Assembly: GCA_027009605.1 (NCBI GenBank) | Contig: JALVCY010000662.1 | Location: forward strand, 1-6,785 | Source: Saprospiraceae bacterium | Lineage (GTDB): Bacteria; Bacteroidota; Bacteroidia; Chitinophagales; Saprospiraceae | Direction: 5' to 3' | DNA length: 6,785 nt | Shown here: piece by piece, positions 1 to 5,421 of the stretch | How the letters are laid out: each line of letters begins with the position of its first letter | Numbering within the stretch: position 1 is the first letter of the stretch | Made by a program: the position numbers and the translations under genes | The notes under the pieces: generated by a model | What the model was told of the DNA's origin: nothing | Database searches by the model: none | Seen by the model: only the letters and a program-made list of their open reading frames with translations

Positions 1-3
1 AAA

Positions 4-38
4 AAACTTTCCAAAAGTTTAGAACTTTTGGAAAGTTT
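4..38 (-). terminator. Intrinsic terminator of the lipoprotein gene
   Basis: On the minus strand, the segment 38-23 pairs perfectly with 19-4 (16 bp, core ACTTTCCAAAAGT) around a 3-nt loop, and the right arm runs directly into a T tract (the complement of the A run at 1-6). The stem followed by T residues lies about 60 nt downstream of the TGA at 98-100, where a rho-independent terminator of that gene is expected. The stem is A/T-rich but long. The T tract starts at the window edge, so its full length is not visible. Confidence 0.72.
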
Positions 39-80
39 AGAACTTTTGGAAAGTTTAGGACTTTTGGAAAGTTTAGGACT
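17..80. repeat. 18-bp tandem repeat (3.5 copies) of a terminator arm
   Basis: Three full units at 17-34, 35-52 and 53-70 (GTTTAGAACTTTTGGAAA, the third with GG for GA) are followed by a 10-bp partial unit at 71-80. Each unit contains one arm of the terminator hairpin. The inverse arm occurs only once, at 4-17. The array therefore looks like a terminator whose 5' arm (minus-strand sense) was amplified by slippage. It is outside any coding region. Confidence 0.9.
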
Positions 81-97
81 AAAACCGGTCTATCCCA

Positions 98-943
98 TCA
101 ATACTGAGTAGTAAAAGAACCATGCTGAAACTCCACTCCACCGGAAAATGGGCCGAATTGGACTAAGTGCATGTGAAAAGAGCCTTCAATGATATGCTTT
201 TCTTCATCGTGCTTGGTAATGACGAAGGTGCCGCAATTGGCATTGAAGCTACCAAAATTAAATCCGGATCCACCGGTATAATTGCAGGAAACCGAGCCAC
301 CGCCCCAAGGGCCGACCGTGTATTCCCCTACCCCAACATGAGCCGGGCACTTAAAGGAGACCGTCTTACCCGAAGTACCACAGGCACCGGTTATCTGAAT
401 ATGGTCTCCTTCAACTGCACAAGTGATATTATCAGATGCGCAGTAATTGTCATCGACTTTGGACGTAAACAGTCCACATTTAGCATCATGCACATTAGAG
501 ATGGTCACATCCACATCGCCAAAATGCCCATTGGTACAACTGACCACGTGGTTTTCGTCATCATAAGCATTGAACTCGAAGTATCCACTACATTTGTGGC
601 CGGCTTTATCATACTTCTCAATGACCACTTTTCCGCAAGGCTTATCAGTGCCCGGATGAACGGCATAGAACTTTCCATTGGCCTTGTAGGTACAAAAGTT
701 GCCATTTTCCGCAAGGTCATACGTCCCTTCCTGTGTCCCATCAACCCGTATAACGACCATTTTCCCTTCATCATCTTTGGCCTTAATGACAAGAACATCA
801 TCATTATCGCGAGCCTGAACATCAGTCGCTTTCCATGTTTGACCGTCTAATTCAGCCGCCGTACCGGCCGGAACTTTATCATCCTTCTTGCAACTCGTCG
901 CAAATAATGCTGCGATTAAAAACAAAATTCCAAATTTTTTCAT
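98..943 (-). CDS. Cysteine-rich lipoprotein with two related domains (DUF6252-like)
   Basis: This is a 281-aa exported lipoprotein of unknown function. Residues 1-17 form a signal peptide and the lipobox FATSC places the lipidated cysteine at C18, followed by KKDD. The mature part appears to be two related domains, about 34-145 and 160-281. C-G-K-V-V-I-E-K near 103 matches C-G-T-F-V-I-T-K near 237, and the upstream C84 corresponds to C220; both halves end in a G-x-F/H-x-G-x-F-type strand. Twelve cysteines in total are unusual for a cell-surface protein and suggest disulfides or metal binding. The pattern recalls the DUF6252 lipoproteins of Bacteroidota, a family identification made from memory. 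ATG at 943 is chosen because the signal peptide starts there. It is monocistronic, with a terminator downstream. I found no exact TAnnTTTG box in its leader. Confidence 0.85.
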   Translation of the reverse strand: MKKFGILFLIAALFATSCKKDDKVPAGTAAELDGQTWKATDVQARDNDDVLVIKAKDDEGKMVVIRVDGTQEGTYDLAENGNFCTYKANGKFYAVHPGTDKPCGKVVIEKYDKAGHKCSGYFEFNAYDDENHVVSCTNGHFGDVDVTISNVHDAKCGLFTSKVDDNYCASDNITCAVEGDHIQITGACGTSGKTVSFKCPAHVGVGEYTVGPWGGGSVSCNYTGGSGFNFGSFNANCGTFVITKHDEEKHIIEGSFHMHLVQFGPFSGGVEFQHGSFTTQY

Positions 944-960
944 TTTTTCATTTTTTTAAA

Positions 961-991
961 GCCAATCGACTCAAACAGGCCGAGTCTTGGC
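961..991. repeat. Inverted repeat in the leader of the lipoprotein gene
   Basis: GCCAA-tc-GACTC at 961-972 pairs with GAGTC-TTGGC at 982-991, giving a 10-bp stem with a 2-nt bulge and a 9-nt loop. It lies 17 nt upstream of the ATG at 943. The sequence on the lipoprotein-gene side is T-rich (A-rich on the minus strand), so it is not a good terminator for that strand. On the plus strand it is followed by TTTTGTG. It may be a 5'-UTR structure or an operator; nothing further can be said from the sequence. Confidence 0.45.
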
Positions 992-1493
992 TTTTGTGAA
1001 TCAAACAATTTTAGGTTTGTAGTGCCCTGTGTGATTGTATGCTTGCGCAAATAAACGCCTTTTTATTTGACATAGTTTATAGCCCCTTATTTCTGCCTTT
1101 CGGAAAAAAAACAAATTCAAAACAATTGCTAAAAATATTTAAACCACTGGTTATCAATAATATACATGAATATGGCATTAATTTTACCCAAAGAAAAAAG
1201 CCCCTAAAATCTCCTTAACAAATGACATAAGTCATTGATTTTTCCATCTTTACACACTCTTAAAACCTGAATTAGGCCTCCCAAACGCCTCTAAGCTGCC
1301 GACCCAATATTACCCAAAATAACACAAACTCCACCCCCCAATAGAAATCCCCCACTTGCCAACAACCTGAGTATCCGGAAGAAAAAAATCATTTTTTTGA
1401 GACAAAAATCAATATAAAATAAAATTTTTGGTGATTTTTTTTGTTTAGGTGCATATCTTATGCTTGCTTTGCAGTTCAAAAAAACAATTACAG
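992..1493. other. Divergent intergenic region, A/T-rich
   Basis: About 500 bp between the lipoprotein leader and the plus-strand coiled-coil gene hold no convincing gene. A 62-codon minus-strand reading frame at 1291-1479 is rich in K, F and I from poly-T/A tracts and has no family resemblance. Promoters for both flanking genes should lie here. The best plus-strand -7 candidate is TATGCTTG at 1459-1466, one mismatch from TAnnTTTG, but the nearest upstream TTG (1441-1443) is only 15 bp away, which is short for the Bacteroidota consensus. No exact match was found on the minus strand. Confidence 0.5.
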
Positions 1494-2159
1494 ATGACCC
1501 CTAGATTATTTTTTCTAGCACTTATTGCATCATTCACATTCTTGACGGCCTATTCACAGGTGGATTCAGGCACGACAAGTACCCAAGCAACCACGACGAC
1601 AACAACCCGCCCACGGGCAAGAAAGCCAAAGTTTACGGATGGCCTGTCATTAGAGAAGGGGACGATTGGGGATCAGTTTCAGTTTATCATCACTCGCTCT
1701 AATAACTACCAAAACTATAAGGTTATCAAAAGAGAATGGCTTCAGACCCTAAAATCTCATGTTTTAGACTCTCTAAAGACCTTCAACCAGGAATTAGTCA
1801 ACGAGCGGCTGCTGGTAGGCACTCAAAAGGATGAAATTCAAGCCCTCAACACCAAACTCACCCAAGCCAACGAGGCCATCAAGTCTTTAGAAAAAGAAAA
1901 AAGCAGCGTGACCTTTCTGGGAGCCCAAATGAATAAAAATACGTACAAAGGGCTTGTTTGGACTATTATTGCCGGCTTGTTGGGCGCCTTGCTTTTCTTT
2001 ATTTATAGATTCAAGAACAGTAACTCTGTGACGGTTGAGACTAAAAACAATCTGGAGGAATTGCACTCAGAGTTTGAAGCCTACAAAAAACGGGCGCTGG
2101 AAAGAGAGCAAAAAGTACGAAGACAATTGCAAGACGTTTTGAATAAGCGCGGGGAGTAG
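1494..2159 (+). CDS. Exported single-TM coiled-coil protein, conserved Bacteroidota family
   Basis: This is a 221-aa protein of unknown function. Residues 1-22 form a signal peptide ending in AYSQ. A Thr-rich, low-complexity linker follows at about 26-38 and a basic patch RPRARKPK at 39-46. The conserved block G-T-I-G-D-Q-F-x-F-I-I-x-x-S-N-N-Y-Q-x-Y-K-V-I-K is at 56-79. A coiled coil spans about 85-137, one TM helix about 153-171, and a charged C-terminal helix ends in K-R-A-L-E-R-E-Q-K-V-R-R-Q-L-Q-D. I recognise this layout from many flavobacterial and sphingobacterial genomes, where it is often labelled 'tRNA (guanine-N1)-methyltransferase'. No SAM-binding or TrmD-like knot motif is visible, so that name appears wrong. 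ATG at 1494 is preferred over an in-frame GTG at 1449 because the signal peptide starts there. It converges on the TlpA-like gene. Confidence 0.85.
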   Translation: MTPRLFFLALIASFTFLTAYSQVDSGTTSTQATTTTTTRPRARKPKFTDGLSLEKGTIGDQFQFIITRSNNYQNYKVIKREWLQTLKSHVLDSLKTFNQELVNERLLVGTQKDEIQALNTKLTQANEAIKSLEKEKSSVTFLGAQMNKNTYKGLVWTIIAGLLGALLFFIYRFKNSNSVTVETKNNLEELHSEFEAYKKRALEREQKVRRQLQDVLNKRGE

Positions 2160-2163
2160 TTAT

Positions 2164-2231
2164 AAAGGTGAAGGGTAAAAGGTGATGGGCAGGACACCCC
2201 TTAACCTTTTAGGAATAATTTTTTCCTGCCC
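2164..2231. terminator. Convergent intergenic region with possible bidirectional terminator
   Basis: The 95-bp gap between the converging genes holds two competing inverted repeats. AAAAGGT (2177-2183) pairs with ACCTTTT (2204-2210), with an inner GGG/CCC extension (2187-2189 with 2198-2200), and is followed after seven bases by a T run at 2219-2224 on the plus strand. GGGCAGGA (2187-2194) pairs with TCCTGCCC (2224-2231). A 12-bp near-duplicate, AAAGGTGAAGGG / AAAGGTGATGGG, occurs at 2164-2175 and 2178-2189. None is a textbook terminator, but the position between two convergent genes supports the role. Confidence 0.4.
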
Positions 2232-2254
2232 CGCTGTACCGGAACTTAAGCAAC

Positions 2255-3649
2255 CTACTTATTCTCCAGTCTCCTGAGCAATACCAAAAGGTTTTGCGCA
2301 TCCGTGTCATCGGGAGTGGGGGCAAAACTGCCGTCTTTCTTTATGATAAATTCAGAAGGGACTCCTTTTACTTTAAAGTCTTTGATAACTGACGCAGACT
2401 TGCCTGCATATAGATGAATACCGGTATATCCTCTTTGCCGGATGCTATTGCGCCAAACTTGCTCATTACCATCAATGGAAATCGTGATAAATACGATATC
2501 TTTATTTTTCATCTCATTTTTCACTTGCTCCAATCGATCTAATTTTTCCAAGCAAGGTTTGCACCAAGAAGCCCAAAAGTCTATATGGACGACCTTCCCT
2601 TTAAATTGATTTAGGGAGACAGTGCCCCCTCCCAGACTAGGCAAGCTAAAATCCGGAGCCTGCTGCCCATAAAAAAGAGAAATATCCTTATAAATAACCT
2701 TGTCAATCTTAGTCAAAAACGGACTATCCGGATACGCCCCCAAAAACTCTTCAAATAACATCACCGTCTCTTCATCCCCCTTGCGGACAGCATCCACAAT
2801 AATTTCCGAAAGGAGATATTCTTGTGCCCGCCCATGCTCTAATGCTTGCGCAAGACGATAACAAGTTTGCGCCCGGGGCGACTCACCTTCTGACAATGAC
2901 GCAGTATATAAATTATTCAAAATCAGGTAGTTACGATAGTATTCGCTATTTACATCTCCGCTAGCCAAGGACTCCAATTTAAAATAATTAGGCGTAATAT
3001 TTTCTCGTTTGGCATACAGTAGAGCATAAGAAAGGAGACCATAATGAAGGTATCCATCCATTTCACTTTGCAGAAAAAGTTGAAAATCAGGCGTCGCTTT
3101 CGCAAAATGTGGATTATCCAATAGCCGCTCCATCTTGGCCTTTTTCTCTTCCAACCGGCGACGATATTCATCAGGGTGATATAAGTGCATATAGCCTTCG
3201 AGCTGAGTCGTAAAAGGAAATTGATGCCCAATAATCCGATAATACTGCTTATCAAATTCTCGAACCGGTGGATTTATTTTATAATACTCTTGCAGCAAAT
3301 AGTTGTCTTCTCCTCCGTCACCACTAAAATTAATCCCTGACGGGAAAATCATGGCATCTGCATCAATGTATATATTGGCTCCCGGAGACAAATATACTTT
3401 TAAATACTGCCCGCCCACCCCTAAAAGAGCCATTTGGGCATAGCTAATATCCAAATCCAAACTGAACATCCCCTTTTGATATAGAGGAATCACTTGTTTG
3501 TCAAACTCCCCAAAAGACATATCCGGGTAAAGATATATCTCCTTAACCTGACGAGCATCCTTGATAGTACCTTCTATTCTGGTGGGTAGGCCCCATACAG
3601 CAAAGGAGCCCCAAAGCATAAAAACAATTGTAATTAGAAAACGGAACAT
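2255..3649 (-). CDS. TlpA-like thioredoxin-fold protein with long N-terminal extension
   Basis: This is a 464-aa exported, probable thiol-disulfide oxidoreductase. Residues 1-20 form a signal peptide ending near VWG; there is no lipobox cysteine. Residues about 21-110 form a beta-rich segment of the kind seen before redoxin domains in Bacteroidota (DUF4369-like), and about 115-320 are helical. The C-terminal domain (about 329-464) is TlpA/AhpC-TSA-like. It starts A-P-D-F-S-L-P and carries F-W-A-S-W-C-K-P-C with the redox pair C363/C366 and the expected cis-proline in G-V-P-S (P431). Such proteins work in the periplasm, usually as reductants or in polysaccharide-utilisation or stress contexts; the substrate here is unknown. 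A short leader with a TACCTTTG box suggests it is transcribed alone. Confidence 0.88.
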   Translation of the reverse strand: MFRFLITIVFMLWGSFAVWGLPTRIEGTIKDARQVKEIYLYPDMSFGEFDKQVIPLYQKGMFSLDLDISYAQMALLGVGGQYLKVYLSPGANIYIDADAMIFPSGINFSGDGGEDNYLLQEYYKINPPVREFDKQYYRIIGHQFPFTTQLEGYMHLYHPDEYRRRLEEKKAKMERLLDNPHFAKATPDFQLFLQSEMDGYLHYGLLSYALLYAKRENITPNYFKLESLASGDVNSEYYRNYLILNNLYTASLSEGESPRAQTCYRLAQALEHGRAQEYLLSEIIVDAVRKGDEETVMLFEEFLGAYPDSPFLTKIDKVIYKDISLFYGQQAPDFSLPSLGGGTVSLNQFKGKVVHIDFWASWCKPCLEKLDRLEQVKNEMKNKDIVFITISIDGNEQVWRNSIRQRGYTGIHLYAGKSASVIKDFKVKGVPSEFIIKKDGSFAPTPDDTDAQNLLVLLRRLENK

Positions 3650-3680
3650 GCACGCAATTTAGTGAACACAACTCAAGAAA

Positions 3681-3688
3681 CAAAGGTA
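3681..3688 (-). promoter_or_regulatory. Putative Bacteroidota -7 box of the TlpA-like gene
   Basis: The minus strand reads TACCTTTG, an exact fit to the TAnnTTTG -7 element recognised by the Bacteroidota primary sigma factor. It ends about 31 nt upstream of the ATG at 3649, so a start site near 3674 would give a leader of about 25 nt. No TTG with the usual spacing of about 20 bp was found for the -33 element (nearest ones are about 11 and 30 bp away), so the call rests on the -7 box and its position. Confidence 0.5.
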
Positions 3689-3790
3689 CAAAATAACGGC
3701 AAGAAATAGGGAATATTGCAACTCACTTTTCGACTAGAAAAACTATCTTTCACTCTCATCGTGATTGCAAATGGCGTCATGGTGCTGTAT

Positions 3791-3925
3791 GTGCTTCGCA
3801 CGCCTGCCTGCTGCAGGCAGGTTCAATTTGCCCTTCGGGCGTTCAACTTGTGCTTCGCACGTTCAATTTGCCCTTCGGGCGTTCAACTTGTGCTTCGCAC
3901 GTTCAATTGCCCTTCGGGCGTTCAA
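3791..3925. repeat. Alternating array of TTC-triloop hairpins
   Basis: Seven small palindromes are spaced almost exactly 20 bp apart. GTGC-TTC-GCAC occurs at 3791-3801, 3850-3860 and 3890-3900. GCCC-TTC-GGGC occurs at 3830-3840, 3870-3880 and 3909-3919. A larger one, CCTGCCTG-ctg-CAGGCAGG, occurs at 3803-3821. From 3830 onward the two small types alternate strictly, giving a 40-bp dimeric tandem repeat. The spacers are type-specific: gttcaactt precedes each GTGC hairpin and gttcaattt (once gttcaatt) precedes each GCCC hairpin. Reading frames across the array only translate the repeat and are not genes. Function is unknown; the layout recalls REP-type interspersed palindromes. Confidence 0.92.
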
Positions 3926-3948
3926 GGGGTGTGCTCTTGGCTGCCTAC

Positions 3949-4018
3949 CCGTTACACCGTTACACCGCTACATCGTTACACCGCTACATCGTTACACCGA
4001 TAGACCGTTATACCGTTA
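3949..4018. repeat. 8-bp tandem repeat CCGYTACA (8.75 copies)
   Basis: Eight full 8-bp units followed by six bases run from CCGTTACA at 3949. The variants are CCGTTACA, CCGCTACA, TCGTTACA, CCGATAGA and CCGTTATA, with CCGCTACA and TCGTTACA alternating in the middle. Divergence is greatest at the right end. A period of 8 makes all three frames of one strand encode the same octapeptide cycle, which explains the apparent reading frames here. This is a minisatellite-like intergenic repeat. Confidence 0.93.
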
Positions 4019-4082
4019 ATATCTTAGACAGGGAGCGAAAAATGCACATAAAGTTGGAATTTAACTTGTTGAAAATCAACAC

Positions 4083-4173
4083 CTTAGTGAGTTCTTAGTG
4101 GCAACTTAGTGTACTTAGTGGTTAGACATTACACTTTTCCTTACCACGAAGAACACTTTAGATAACACTAAGT
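4083..4173. repeat. Dispersed CTTAGTG repeats with one inverted copy
   Basis: CTTAGTG occurs at 4083-4089, 4094-4100, 4105-4111 and 4114-4120, at spacings of 11, 11 and 9 bp. An inverted copy, CACTAAG, occurs at 4166-4172. ACTTAGTG (4113-4120 or 4104-4111) and CACTAAGT (4166-4173) could form an 8-bp stem. The region lies just beyond the end of the minus-strand operon and could contribute to its 3' end, but the stem is distant and not followed by a clear T tract. Confidence 0.7.
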
Positions 4174-4174
4174 G

Positions 4175-4195
4175 AAAAATGGTGCACACAAGCAC
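4175..4195 (-). terminator. Weak candidate terminator of the ars-like operon
   Basis: Directly after the TGA at 4197-4199, the minus strand has GTGC-ttgtgt-GCAC (4195-4182) followed by CCA and a five-T tract (complement of 4175-4179). A stem of only four base pairs is weak for an intrinsic terminator. Position supports it; strength does not. Confidence 0.25.
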
Positions 4196-4196
4196 A

Positions 4197-4904
4197 TCAA
4201 AGCACCCCGGCAAAAATCAACACATAATACAAGCCCGTCAACACAAACACCACTCCGGCAACCGTTCGCATCACCTTCTCAATTTTCGTAATTTTTTTAT
4301 AAAAGGTTCCGACTTTCCCGGCGGTAAAGGCCAATAAGTAAGTAAACATTATCACCGGTAAGCCCGTCCCAAAAGCAAAGACAACCGGCAAGTATAATCC
4401 CTTTGCGGACGCAATCGTCATCGGTATCAACATGCCAAAATACAAGGCACCACTATACGGACAGAAGGCTAAAGCAAAGACCACTCCGATTAAAAAGGAG
4501 CCCAACAAGCCCTGGTCTTTAAATTTTTCCGAAAGGCGCTCTTGAAAGTTGGATTTGCCCAAAAAATCGAGCCGAATTACATTCAACATGATCAAGCCGA
4601 CAATAATCAATAATGGGCCTAGATACTTCTCGCCATTTTGCTGAAAGAATCGCGCGACATGGAATTTGCTTGCGCCAAAATACAAAATCAATCCGATGGC
4701 CGAATAACTAAATGCGCGCCCCAATGAATAGATGATTCCACTCAAAAAAACCTTGCGTTTGCTACCTATATTTTTGGAAATAAAGGCCGTGGCAGTGATG
4801 TTAGTCGCTAAAGGACAAGGACTTATGGCCGTCATCAAACCCAAAATAAAAGCCGATAAAATTGGGATATTGTATTGCGCCAGCAGGCTTTGTAAATACT
4901 CCAT
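4197..4904 (-). CDS. arsG: ArsG-family / CcdA-DsbD-like six-TM membrane protein
   Basis: This is a 235-aa inner-membrane protein of the DsbD/CcdA transmembrane superfamily. Six TM helices are visible at about 13-33, 53-75, 95-112, 133-158, 168-190 and 212-232. The two family cysteines are present in TM1 (S-P-C-P-L-A-T-N, C30) and TM4 (F-C-P-Y-S-G-A-L, C148). In CcdA and DsbD this pair carries electrons from cytoplasmic thioredoxin to the periplasm. The subgroup with this sequence next to an ArsF-type gene is named ArsG, an efflux permease for aromatic aminoarsenicals, in current annotation. The ATG overlaps the stop of the upstream gene as TAATG, so the pair is probably translationally coupled. 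Whether it exports a substrate or conducts electrons cannot be told from sequence; the retained cysteines are compatible with either. Confidence 0.82.
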   Translation of the reverse strand: MEYLQSLLAQYNIPILSAFILGLMTAISPCPLATNITATAFISKNIGSKRKVFLSGIIYSLGRAFSYSAIGLILYFGASKFHVARFFQQNGEKYLGPLLIIVGLIMLNVIRLDFLGKSNFQERLSEKFKDQGLLGSFLIGVVFALAFCPYSGALYFGMLIPMTIASAKGLYLPVVFAFGTGLPVIMFTYLLAFTAGKVGTFYKKITKIEKVMRTVAGVVFVLTGLYYVLIFAGVL

Positions 4905-5374
4905 TATAGATTCTTAAGTTGCGCTTCTATTTTTGATTTTAATTCGTCCGAAAACTCCTTTTGGTTACGGCCTTTCATAAAAGCAAAGTCGGTTAAATCA
5001 ATCTGGGTTTCATTATTATTGACCACAACATTTAAGAATAGAGCCGTACCGGCCGCTTCAAATTTTTCGGCAACAGGCACATTCGGCTCTTCGTCCACAT
5101 TGAGACTTTGGTAGGTGATGGTGCCGTCTTTTAGCTCTTTCGAGAAATAGGTATTGAGCGTATATTTGGTATTGGCTTCAATATCATTGCAGGTAGCACA
5201 ACGATGCGTGGAGTAAAACTCCATGACTTCTATTCTGTTTTTGGTAGGAGCCGCTGTGGTTGCAGCGGGCTCTGTTTTGGTGTTCGTCTCAGCACCGGCT
5301 TTCTCTTGATTAGTGGCGCAAGCGACTAGAGAAAATATCAATGCAAAAATGGCTAAATTTCTGAATGGTTTCAT
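4904..5374 (-). CDS. arsF: ArsF-family thioredoxin-like lipoprotein with CATC motif
   Basis: This is a 156-aa lipoprotein. The signal peptide has lipobox LVAC with C19 as the lipidated residue, followed by a Thr/Ala/Glu-rich linker to about residue 45. The thioredoxin-like part (46-156) opens V-M-E-F-Y-S-T-H-R-C-A-T-C-N, with redox cysteines C59 and C62. The cis-proline expected before strand 4 of a thioredoxin is not seen: the matching place reads G-T-A-L-F-L-N (109-115). The HRCATCN signature and the adjacent CcdA-like gene fit the ArsF family, annotated as a subunit of a nitrophenyl-compound nitroreductase that acts with ArsG on aromatic arsenicals. That assignment is from remembered family names. 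It lies 37 bp after the FmdE-domain gene and overlaps the next gene by one base. It should sit on the periplasmic face, within reach of the CcdA-like partner. Confidence 0.8.
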   Translation of the reverse strand: MKPFRNLAIFALIFSLVACATNQEKAGAETNTKTEPAATTAAPTKNRIEVMEFYSTHRCATCNDIEANTKYTLNTYFSKELKDGTITYQSLNVDEEPNVPVAEKFEAAGTALFLNVVVNNNETQIDLTDFAFMKGRNQKEFSDELKSKIEAQLKNL

Positions 5375-5404
5375 TTTTTTGTTTTTAAGGAATTAAGAAA
5401 AACA

Positions 5405-5421
5405 TACCGTATTATTCGGTA
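5405..5421 (-). repeat. Small hairpin covering the stop codon of the FmdE-domain gene
   Basis: TACCG (5405-5409) and CGGTA (5417-5421) form a 5-bp stem with a 7-nt loop. The TAA stop of the upstream gene (5412-5414) falls in the loop, and on the minus strand the stem is followed by tgTTTTTC. It could be a weak attenuator or an RNA-stability element between two operon genes. The stem is short enough to be chance. Confidence 0.25.

Noticed and set aside
167..850. 227-codon plus-strand reading frame antisense to the lipoprotein gene
   Set aside because: The opposite strand encodes a lipoprotein with a clear signal peptide and domain repeat. The antisense translation has no signal, domain or family resemblance and is a shadow.
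1291..1479. 62-codon minus-strand reading frame in the 944-1493 gap
   Set aside because: Composition follows poly-T/A tracts; no promoter, no recognisable motif and no conserved neighbour.
1449..1493. GTG at 1449 as start of the coiled-coil gene
   Set aside because: It would put 15 polar and cysteine-containing residues before a complete signal peptide that begins at ATG 1494.
3791..3925. CRISPR array
   Set aside because: The spacing is regular, but both repeat and spacer are short, palindromic and themselves repeated. There are no unique 30-40 bp spacers and no cas genes.
3716..4098. Overlapping plus-strand reading frames of 82-95 codons
   Set aside because: Most of their length is translation of the hairpin array and the octamer repeat. 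The first 30 codons of one (from TTG 3716) look hydrophobic, but there is no ATG and no family match, so a decayed gene is only a remote possibility.
4732..4917. 61-codon plus-strand reading frame inside the arsG-like gene
   Set aside because: Antisense shadow of a well-supported membrane protein.
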